Shown here one piece after another: positions 41,588 to 48,361 of a stretch of 64,000 nt of DNA (within the stretch, counting starts at the first letter, position 1; each line of letters begins with the position of its first letter). This DNA is from Bog-375 sp049698695. Lineage in GTDB: Bacteria; Acidobacteriota; Terriglobia; Bryobacterales; Bryobacteraceae. The notes below the pieces were generated by a model. It searched no databases. It had not been told where the DNA came from and worked only from the letters and a program-made list of their open reading frames with translations. Where the stretch lies: positions 24,161 through 88,160 of the forward strand of contig JBAVYH010000206.1 of assembly GCA_049698695.1 (NCBI GenBank). The letters are read 5' to 3'. The position numbers were made by a program, and so were the translations under genes.

Positions 41588-43675
41588 CTACGCAGCAGTG
41601 CCCGGCGCGTTCTCCTGCGCCGCGTTTTCCGCAGCGGCGGCGAGTGCCGTCAGGTCGTCTCGCAGAGCCTGCTCGTCCTCAACGCCGGTCTTATTTGCCG
41701 CCAGGCGATCCAGGTGCGCCCGGTAGCCATCGGCGTAGCTGTCGAACTGCTCCTGCAATTCGACGAAAGTCTTGCGCACCCACGCCTGCAACACGCGCGC
41801 ATAGATCCCAAGGGCGTCCGTTATCCGGTTCTCAGCTTGAGACCTGATCAGCCGCTCCACCCGTGCGGCAGCCCAGCGGCGGCCTAAAAGTAAGGCCACC
41901 CGACTCGGGCCCATCTCAATTTCGATGTTGCCCAGATCGAAGCGCGGCATATTCTTCAGCACATCCAGCAACTCGTCCTGTTCGGGCTCGTTTTCGAGCT
42001 CGAGCGCCAGGGCCGCATTCGCCAGGGCACGCCCCGCGTTGCGGGCCGCCTCCTGAATGGCGGATGCAATCTGCGCCGCTCTTTCCGCCGCGGCCTGTTC
42101 CAGCTTGTTCCTGATGATATCCCCGCCGGTTGTGTGCGCCCCCAAGCTCCAGGCATCCATCAGGCCGCCGGCGGCTATCCGAATGAAGGCCCCGGCGCAA
42201 TCGCGGAGCGCGTCAGTCATGTCGATCGACTCGGTTCGCGCCTCTGCAATCTTCCCGGCGGCCGTTCTGAGTTCTGTCTCCAATTCCCGCAACTTGCTTG
42301 GGTCACTCGCAACAGCCGGATGCCCTCCGGATCCCGAGCGCTTCAGGCGGGCCTTAAGCGCGGCTTCGACGCCCAGCCGCAGCGCCCCGATCTTCCGGTT
42401 CAGCGATCGCCGTGCCAGCTCCGCGTGCCGGGCATAGAGGGGCAGGATTTCGGCGTGCAGCCAGTTATCCAGGATATCCGCGTATCCGGCCTTGCTACTG
42501 ACTGCGTGCACCGGCAACTCATAGCCCAAATCCGACCGAATATGATCCGCTACGTATTGGCACGCGCGGTTCCGATCCTCTTGCGCCAGCAGGTCCGCCT
42601 TGCTCAACAACACAGAGGCGGCAATTCCGGCGTCGCCGAGCGCCTGAACGGTGGCCAGATCGTCTTGTGTGAGGGTAGAGCCTGCATCGATCAGAACGAC
42701 GCCCAAGTCGCAACGCGGAAGATACGCCTTGGTTTCTGCGGCGCCGGAGGTGGCCAGCGACCCCAGCCCCGGCGTGTCCACATACACGACGCCTTCTTCG
42801 AGGCGCGGCGCCGGCAGTTCCACCACAATTCGCGTCACGTGCCGGATGTTGCCGGGATTCCGCTGCTCGGTGACGAACTCGGCCAGCCGTTCGATGCCGA
42901 ATTGCTCTGGCTTCCGGTCGGCGAACCAGGCGGTGGCGCGCGGCTCGGAGCCATAAGCCAGGCGTGTCGGAACTGCCGTGATCGGATTCACCCCCACCGG
43001 CAGCACATCCTGTCCGACGATGTGGTTCAGCAACGACGATTTTCCCGAACTCACCCTGCCGAAAACCGCGATCTCGAAGCTCTGCGACTCCAGGCGATCG
43101 ATGATGGTTGCCAGCGCCGGCCTATACTCGACCAGCCCGTGCTGATTGATGGCGCGCTCCAGAGTCTTGACCACTGCGATGTCGCTGCCCGCCTCTTCCA
43201 GGCGCTGCAGCCGCTTCTCCAAGTCGGCGGATTGCCCCTGTGCGAGATACGAATCCAGCCTTGAGACGATGCCCTGCATCTCATCGACCAGCCCGGAAAG
43301 TTCCGTGGCGGCGCTTTGGGCCACTTCCCCGTATCCCGCCATGCGCTTCGGACGGCACTCATCGAACGCAATACCCACGAACCCGAGCGTCACTCGAATG
43401 GAGTGCACAGACCCGATATGCGGCGCGGGAATCGGAACACTCTGGCCGCCCAGGATGCGAACCAACTGGGCGCGCATTCTCGCGATGTAGTCCTGTACGA
43501 CCTTGGCTTGTGCCGGCGAGATGTCCGGTTTGAATTTAGGGAACGGAGACTTCGACTGCGAGGCGACGAGAACTGCCTCGATTTCCGAAAGCAGCTTGTC
43601 GGCGTATTGGCAACTCGTCAGGAGATGCCGCCGTTGCGACGGATTCAGGTCCCCGCGTTCCGGCGTGTCGTCCAT
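41588..43675 (-). CDS. Dynamin-like GTPase 1, under fluoride riboswitch control
   Basis: 695 residues. A helical N-terminal region (about 1-195) precedes the GTPase domain: G1 FGRVSSGKSSLLNH (lysine K212), G2-like threonine in VNPITAVPTRL, G3 VYVDTPGLGSL and G4-like LLSKADLL. A long helical C-terminal stalk-like region follows. These are the features of bacterial dynamin-like proteins, which deform or stabilise membranes. The frame extends 24 codons upstream to a TTG, but those codons are the riboswitch aptamer itself, so the ATG at 43675 is the start. Followed by the PH-like gene. Confidence 0.85.
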   Translation of the reverse strand: MDDTPERGDLNPSQRRHLLTSCQYADKLLSEIEAVLVASQSKSPFPKFKPDISPAQAKVVQDYIARMRAQLVRILGGQSVPIPAPHIGSVHSIRVTLGFVGIAFDECRPKRMAGYGEVAQSAATELSGLVDEMQGIVSRLDSYLAQGQSADLEKRLQRLEEAGSDIAVVKTLERAINQHGLVEYRPALATIIDRLESQSFEIAVFGRVSSGKSSLLNHIVGQDVLPVGVNPITAVPTRLAYGSEPRATAWFADRKPEQFGIERLAEFVTEQRNPGNIRHVTRIVVELPAPRLEEGVVYVDTPGLGSLATSGAAETKAYLPRCDLGVVLIDAGSTLTQDDLATVQALGDAGIAASVLLSKADLLAQEDRNRACQYVADHIRSDLGYELPVHAVSSKAGYADILDNWLHAEILPLYARHAELARRSLNRKIGALRLGVEAALKARLKRSGSGGHPAVASDPSKLRELETELRTAAGKIAEARTESIDMTDALRDCAGAFIRIAAGGLMDAWSLGAHTTGGDIIRNKLEQAAAERAAQIASAIQEAARNAGRALANAALALELENEPEQDELLDVLKNMPRFDLGNIEIEMGPSRVALLLGRRWAAARVERLIRSQAENRITDALGIYARVLQAWVRKTFVELQEQFDSYADGYRAHLDRLAANKTGVEDEQALRDDLTALAAAAENAAQENAPGTAA

Positions 43676-43702
43676 CGTCCTCACCGTCCCAGGAAGTACT
43701 CT

Positions 43703-43752
43703 ATAGGAGTCATCTTCCCCCGCAGGGGCGGTTGCGGCGAACTCCAACGCCT
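43703..43752 (-). promoter_or_regulatory. Fluoride riboswitch (crcB motif) of dynamin-like gene 1
   Basis: Minus strand. P1 GGCG (43748-43751) with CGCC (43736-43739). Loop GGAGT (43741-43745) pairs with ACTCC (43706-43710). P3 CCCC (43725-43728) with GGGG (43717-43720), after the CAACCG joiner, then GATGACTCCTATAG. No terminator with a T run follows. The AGGA near the ATG can pair with TCCT in the leader, so translational control is likely but not resolved. Confidence 0.87.
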
Positions 43753-43758
43753 GAATCT

Positions 43759-43787
43759 ATTATGTCCTACGCTCGATAGCCGGTCAA
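43759..43787 (-). promoter_or_regulatory. Promoter of dynamin-like gene 1
   Basis: TTGACC (43782-43787) and CATAAT (43759-43764), spacer 17. The start near 43752 is the first base of the aptamer. The -35 box overlaps the end of the MFS gene. Confidence 0.8.
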
Positions 43788-44974
43788 CGAACGGCGCGAG
43801 ACGGGACCAGCAGCAGCAAAAATGCGCCGGTCAGCGTGAGCGCGGCGGCGTAACCGAAACCTGCGGCGAAGGACATGCGAGCCCATAACAGGCCGACGAT
43901 GGTGCTCGACAGAAGATCTCCCAACGAGTTCGCGGTAGCCAGCGCACCGTAGCCGATCGCACGTTGCTCAATGGGTAACAGGTCGGCTCCGAGCGCACGC
44001 TCCATGGCATCCACGATCCCGACATAGACTCCAGCCAGGATGAACAGCAACGCCAGCATGGGAATGCTTGCCGGATTGGTGAGAAACAGCAGACACATCA
44101 CACCAAACATGGCGTAGCCTGCGCCCAGCAGCGTCTTCTTGTTCGCACGGTCCCCCAGCACGCCCACCGGATACGAGACAGCCGCGTAGAGAATATTGTG
44201 AAGAATATAGAGGGCGATTCCGTAACGTCCCGCTGCCACCGGCCCATACCGGGGAGTGAGCAGAGACACGGCACGCAGAACCAGCAGAGTGTGAGCGAAA
44301 TTGCCCAGGCCGAACACCCCCACGGCGCCCGTGAAACGCCAGAACATGGGAGGCAGATCGCGCAGGGACGTTAAGAGCCGCAAATGTTCCTGCGGCATCC
44401 TCGGCGGATACCGGATCACAAACCAGGCAATGAAAACCGTGATCGCGCCGGGGAGGAAGGCAATCAGAAAAATACGCCGGAGAGCAATCACGCCGACCAG
44501 CGACAGCGCAATCGCAGGCCCCAGAATTGCACCGAGTGTGTCCATTGCGCCTTCGAATCCGAATGCCCGGCCATGTGCCTGCGGCGGCACGCTTTCCGAG
44601 AGAAGTGCGTTGCGGATGGGCCCGCGCGCTCCGCGCCCGATCCAGGCAATCGCGCGGATCACCAGCAGTTGCCACCAGGCGGTGACGAACGCGAAGGTGC
44701 CCATCATGGCCGTCACCAGATAACCCGCCACGAGGATCGGTTTGCGCTTCCCCACGCGATCCGAGTAATACGACATCCAAAGCTTCAGCAGGCTCGAAGC
44801 GGCGTCAGAAACCCCCTCGATCACGCCGAGCGCCGCGGCGCCGCCGGCAAACGTGGCTAGAAAGAGGGGGAGCACAGCGGTCGTCAGCTCGTGGCCCATG
44901 TCGGAGAACAGACTGAGGACACCGATCGCGACAACGTTGCGGGTCAGCCAGCGAACATGGGTTGTCCGATCCAT
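43784..44974 (-). CDS. MFS transporter
   Basis: 396 residues, about 12 hydrophobic helices. MFS motif A is seen as SYYSDRVGKRKPILVAGY after helix 2, and a second copy as GVLGDRANKKTLLGAGY in the second half. Helices 4-5 contain RAIAWIGRGARGPIRNALLSE, as in the MFS-1 group. The substrate cannot be read. It is divergent from the second dynamin-like gene. No aptamer is found in its short leader; a TATACT -10 lies about 14 nt before the ATG. Confidence 0.82.
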   Translation of the reverse strand: MDRTTHVRWLTRNVVAIGVLSLFSDMGHELTTAVLPLFLATFAGGAAALGVIEGVSDAASSLLKLWMSYYSDRVGKRKPILVAGYLVTAMMGTFAFVTAWWQLLVIRAIAWIGRGARGPIRNALLSESVPPQAHGRAFGFEGAMDTLGAILGPAIALSLVGVIALRRIFLIAFLPGAITVFIAWFVIRYPPRMPQEHLRLLTSLRDLPPMFWRFTGAVGVFGLGNFAHTLLVLRAVSLLTPRYGPVAAGRYGIALYILHNILYAAVSYPVGVLGDRANKKTLLGAGYAMFGVMCLLFLTNPASIPMLALLFILAGVYVGIVDAMERALGADLLPIEQRAIGYGALATANSLGDLLSSTIVGLLWARMSFAAGFGYAAALTLTGAFLLLLVPSRAVR

Positions 44975-45015
44975 TTGCCGTTTGCCGAGTATATCCCGAT
45001 TCTGCCGCCGGCAGC

Positions 45016-45045
45016 TTCCGGCAACGGGCGCAAGGACGCTATAAT
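45016..45045 (+). promoter_or_regulatory. Promoter of the dynamin-crcB-DUF190 operon
   Basis: Perfect TATAAT (45040-45045) with a weak TTCCGG (45016-45021), spacer 18. The start near 45052 is about 9 nt before the aptamer. Confidence 0.65.
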
Positions 45046-45057
45046 CTGACTTAGACC

Positions 45058-45131
45058 TTCGGTGATGGAGCCCGCCATCAACCGTCTCGAGCCCGGCTCG
45101 GGAATGATAGCTCCTACTCGTGAAGAGCTAT
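45058..45131 (+). promoter_or_regulatory. Fluoride riboswitch (crcB motif) with translational platform
   Basis: P1 GGTG (45061-45064) with CGCC (45073-45076). Loop GGAGC (45067-45071) pairs with GCTCC (45110-45114). P3 is TCTCGAG (45085-45091) with CTCGGGA from 45097, after the CAACCG joiner. Alternatively, ATAGCTC (45107-45113) pairs with GAGCTAT (45125-45131), which hides the ribosome site and the first two bases of the ATG at 45130. The two structures share 45110-45113, so fluoride binding should free the start codon. Confidence 0.92.
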
Positions 45132-46872
45132 GATTCCGCGGACACACGATATCCATCCCGAAACCAGCGGGACGACCCCTACCCCGGATTCCAGCCAGCC
45201 ACCCGCATCCAAACCCGGCGGCTCAGCGTTTCCGCCGGCCCTGGACCTGGCCGCGGAACTGGCGGCGCAGTACGAGATTTCCGACCTCTCCGCCCTGCTC
45301 GCCAGCGCGCGGGCATCGGCGGCGCAGGACGAGATCAGCGTCGCCGTGCTGGGAAGATTCAAGGCCGGCAAGAGCAGTTTCCTGAACCATTTCATCGGGC
45401 GCAACATCCTTCCGGTCGGCGTTGTGCCGGTCACGGCCGTGGTCACCGAAATCCGCTACGGCGTCCGGGAAGAGGCTCGCGTGCATCACCGGGATGGCCG
45501 CGATCCGGAGGTTCCGCTCGACCAGATCGGCGGCTACATCTCCGAGAAGGAGAATCCGGAGAACGCCAGGCAAGTCGACCTGATTACCGTGGAGCTGCCC
45601 GAATTGCGGCGATTCCGCGGGCTGAAGTTCGTCGACACGCCGGGTCTTGAAAGCGCGCTTTCTCACAACACGCAAACCTCGTTGAACTGGCTGCCGAACG
45701 TGGGCCTCGCCCTGGTAGCGGTGAGCGTCGATCCGCCCCTATCGCAGCGCGATATCGATCTGCTGAGGAGCCTCTACCAGTACACGCCGAAGGTCGCCGT
45801 GCTGCTGACCAAAGCCGATCTGCTCGGCGAACAGGAGCTGGCGGAAGTAGCCGGTTTCGTGCGCGCGCAACTTGCCAGGAATTTTCGTGGCATGCCACGG
45901 GTTTTCCCGTATTCGACGAAGCCGGGCTTTGAGCGGTTCCGCGAGGCGCTCGAAGCCGAGCTCGCCGGTGAAACGCTGGAGCGCCTTGCCGAACAGCGCG
46001 CAGCCATCCTCAACCGGAAGATGGACACTCTCTTGCGCGAATGCGGCGACTACCTGGCGCTGAGCCTCAAGTCGGCGGAAATGGTTCAGTCGGAGCGCCA
46101 GGCGTTGAAGGAGCAGGTCATCGGCGAGAAGGAAATCGTCGACGAAGTGAAGTCGGCCATCCGGCTGGTGGTGCAACATGCCGCTGGTGGAACGCGGGCG
46201 ATGATCAGTCATCGGCTCGAGGCGCACCAGAACGATTTGGCGCGCGTGCTGCTCGACGCTTTTGAAAGCGAATTCCCGAAATGGACCAAGAGCCTGGCCA
46301 CTATGCTGCGCTCGTTCGAAGGCTGGCTGGCGGACGCTCTGCGGGACGAGCTGACCGTGCTTTCGGTGCGGGAACGCAATGCGTTTCTGGCGCCTCTGCA
46401 CAGAGTCGAGAAGCAGGCCTTCCGCGCGCTGCAGCAATTTCGAGATCGCTTGTCGGATCGTGCCATGCGTGCGTTCGGCGTCCCCTTGCGAACCACCGAA
46501 ACCGAAATCGGTGTTGTGGAGCCCGGCACCCCCGATATCAGAATCGGCCGTGTATTCGATAGAAATTGGGAGCTGCTGTCGCCCATTCTGCCGGTGTGGA
46601 TGATCCAGGCCGCGGTGCGCCGCCACTTTGCGCGCACCATTTCCTATTTGGTTTATCAGAACCTCAGCCGGCTCAGCACGCAGTGGGAAGAGAGCATCCG
46701 TGGCGCGCTAAACGGCGTCGAGAAGGAAGCTCGGCGCCGCCTGGACGAATTGCTGGGCACGGTCGAACGGCTGGTCGAGAGCGGCGGCAATGAACGGGTC
46801 CCGCAACTCCGCGCGGACCTCGAGCGGATCGAGATGGCGCGGAAATCGCTCGCCGCGGAGGCCGGCAATTGA
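45130..46872 (+). CDS. Dynamin-like GTPase 2, first gene of the fluoride-channel operon
   Basis: 580 residues. GTPase domain: G1 LGRFKAGKSSFLNH (lysine K81), VVPVTAVVTEIRYG as G2 region, FVDTPGLES as G3 and LLTKADLL as G4. Long helices follow. A hydrophobic paddle-like stretch near residues 477-505 (SPILPVWMIQAAVRRHF..TISYLVYQNL) could touch membrane. Close in G1-G3 to GTPase 1 but shorter at the N-terminus. Its stop overlaps the TTG start of crcB, so the two are translationally coupled, and both lie behind the fluoride riboswitch. Confidence 0.87.
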   Translation: MIPRTHDIHPETSGTTPTPDSSQPPASKPGGSAFPPALDLAAELAAQYEISDLSALLASARASAAQDEISVAVLGRFKAGKSSFLNHFIGRNILPVGVVPVTAVVTEIRYGVREEARVHHRDGRDPEVPLDQIGGYISEKENPENARQVDLITVELPELRRFRGLKFVDTPGLESALSHNTQTSLNWLPNVGLALVAVSVDPPLSQRDIDLLRSLYQYTPKVAVLLTKADLLGEQELAEVAGFVRAQLARNFRGMPRVFPYSTKPGFERFREALEAELAGETLERLAEQRAAILNRKMDTLLRECGDYLALSLKSAEMVQSERQALKEQVIGEKEIVDEVKSAIRLVVQHAAGGTRAMISHRLEAHQNDLARVLLDAFESEFPKWTKSLATMLRSFEGWLADALRDELTVLSVRERNAFLAPLHRVEKQAFRALQQFRDRLSDRAMRAFGVPLRTTETEIGVVEPGTPDIRIGRVFDRNWELLSPILPVWMIQAAVRRHFARTISYLVYQNLSRLSTQWEESIRGALNGVEKEARRRLDELLGTVERLVESGGNERVPQLRADLERIEMARKSLAAEAGN

Positions 46873-47240
46873 TCCGGTACCTGTTGGTGGCGATTGGCGG
46901 CGGTACCGGCGCCCTGGCGCGTTACGTGGCGGCATCGGCCATCATGACGCGGTTCGGCGGAAGGTTTCCGGTGGGCACGCTGGCCATCAATGTTACCGGC
47001 TCGTTCCTCATCGGCTTCCTGATGACCATGCTCACTGAACGATTTCAACTCGACCCGCAATGGCGCCTTTTGCTGGTGGTCGGGTTTCTGGGCGGATACA
47101 CCACCTTTTCGAGCTTCGAATGGGAGACGTTTGCGGCGGTGCGGGAGGGCGCGCTCTGGACCGGGATGCTCAACGTCGTCTCGAGCATTGTGGTAGGCTA
47201 CGTAGCCGTCTGGCTCGGGGTGATGTTGGCCCGTCGCTAA
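46869..47240 (+). CDS. crcB: Fluoride channel CrcB/Fluc
   Basis: 123 residues, four membrane helices. Family marks: GGGTGALARY near the start, GTLAINVTGSF with the pore asparagine, and GFLGGYTTFSSFEWE with the phenylalanines that line the fluoride path. Fluc channels work as antiparallel dimers and let fluoride leave the cell. TTG start with GGAGG 7 nt upstream inside the dynamin-like gene. Confidence 0.96.
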   Translation: MIRYLLVAIGGGTGALARYVAASAIMTRFGGRFPVGTLAINVTGSFLIGFLMTMLTERFQLDPQWRLLLVVGFLGGYTTFSSFEWETFAAVREGALWTGMLNVVSSIVVGYVAVWLGVMLARR

Positions 47241-47261
47241 CGGGCGCGGGAGAGTTCGGTT

Positions 47262-47984
47262 ATGCTCCAGAAGGGCACGGCAAAGAAGGTCACGATTTTC
47301 GTCAACGAGGACACGCAGCACCACTTTGGCTCTCTGTGCGACACCATCCTGACGTTCCTGCTGCACAAGGGTGTGTCCGGCGCCACAGCCACGCGCGCGA
47401 TGGCCGGTTTCGGCGCCCACCACGTCATGCACACCACGAAGATCGAGGTGCTCAGCGAACATCTGCCGATTCGCATCGAGTTCATCGAAACCGCCGAGAA
47501 AGTCGATGAGATCATGCCGACGCTTTACGACATGGTGATCGACGGCGTGATCGAAGTCCAGGACACGAATGTTATTAAGGTCGCCAGCAAGGAGCGCCCA
47601 TCGCCGAAGGGCCCCCACACGGAAATGAAGGGCACCGCCCGGTTGATGCGGATCTACATGGGCGAGTCGGATAAGTGGCAGGGGGAGCCCCTGTACGAGG
47701 CGATCGTCAAGCGTTTGCGCCTGACGGACATTGCGGGCGCAACCGTGTACCGCGGCATTCTCGGTTACGGAACCAAGGGCCACACCCACAAGAGCGGACG
47801 GCTGCCGTTCTCGCACGATCTGCCTGTCATGATCTCGGTCGTGGACTCGGAGGAGAAATTGGCCAAGGCGATCGACGAGATTGAATCGATGATGCAGGAC
47901 GGAATCATTGTCCTTTCCGACGTGGATGTGATTCGCCTGGTTCACAGCCGCCCGGCGGCGGAGTCTTCCCATGCGAACGGTTAA
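47262..47984 (+). CDS. Tandem DUF190 protein (two PII-like domains fused)
   Basis: 240 residues made of two DUF190 copies. The first (about 1-110) holds VTIFVNEDTQHHFGSLCDTILTFLLHKGVSGATATRAMAGFG; the second (about 118-228) holds ARLMRIYMGESDKWQGEPLYEAIVKRLRLTDIAGATVYRGILGYG. DUF190 proteins have a PII-like fold and often neighbour crcB, but their job is unknown. Fusion of two copies is unusual. It overlaps the next gene by 14 nt. Confidence 0.88.
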   Translation: MLQKGTAKKVTIFVNEDTQHHFGSLCDTILTFLLHKGVSGATATRAMAGFGAHHVMHTTKIEVLSEHLPIRIEFIETAEKVDEIMPTLYDMVIDGVIEVQDTNVIKVASKERPSPKGPHTEMKGTARLMRIYMGESDKWQGEPLYEAIVKRLRLTDIAGATVYRGILGYGTKGHTHKSGRLPFSHDLPVMISVVDSEEKLAKAIDEIESMMQDGIIVLSDVDVIRLVHSRPAAESSHANG

Positions 47985-48312
47985 GAAAGCCAAGCTGCTG
48001 CGTCTCCATTTCGGCGAAAGCGACCGCTACAACGGGCAACCGTTGTATGAAGCGATTGTGCATCGCTGCAAGGAATTGAAGATCGCCGGCGCCACCGTAT
48101 TCCGCGGCCTGGAAGGGTACGGAGGGACGGCGGAGATTCACCGCCATCACTTGATGAGGAAGGATCAGCCGATCATCGTCACCATTGTCGATACGCCGGA
48201 AAACATGGCGCGGCTGATTCCCGAGGTCGAGGCGATGATGGACACCGGCATGATCGCCACGTCGGACGTGGAATACATGCGCATCGAAAAGCCGCCGGCG
48301 GCGGGCGATTGA
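47971..48312 (+). CDS. Single DUF190 protein
   Basis: 113 residues. AKLLRLHFGESDRYNGQPLYEAIVHRCKELKIAGATVFRGLEGYGG and DQPIIVTIVDTPENMARLIPEVEAMMDTGMIATSDVEYMRI match the second domain of the preceding protein closely. With it, the operon codes three DUF190 domains. It is the last gene of the fluoride operon; ilvD follows after 49 nt with its own -10 box. Confidence 0.88.
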   Translation: MRTVKKAKLLRLHFGESDRYNGQPLYEAIVHRCKELKIAGATVFRGLEGYGGTAEIHRHHLMRKDQPIIVTIVDTPENMARLIPEVEAMMDTGMIATSDVEYMRIEKPPAAGD

Positions 48313-48361
48313 ATCGAATCGGCGCGCCTAAAATAAGGCACGACTCGCACATAATAAGAAC

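Noticed and set aside
43676..43747. 24-codon N-terminal extension of dynamin-like GTPase 1
   Set aside because: These bases form the fluoride aptamer and lie at or before the predicted leader, so they are not coding.
48313..48361. Fluoride aptamer before ilvD
   Set aside because: The gap is too short and has no GGNG...CGCC stem or pseudoknot; it carries only a -10-like box.
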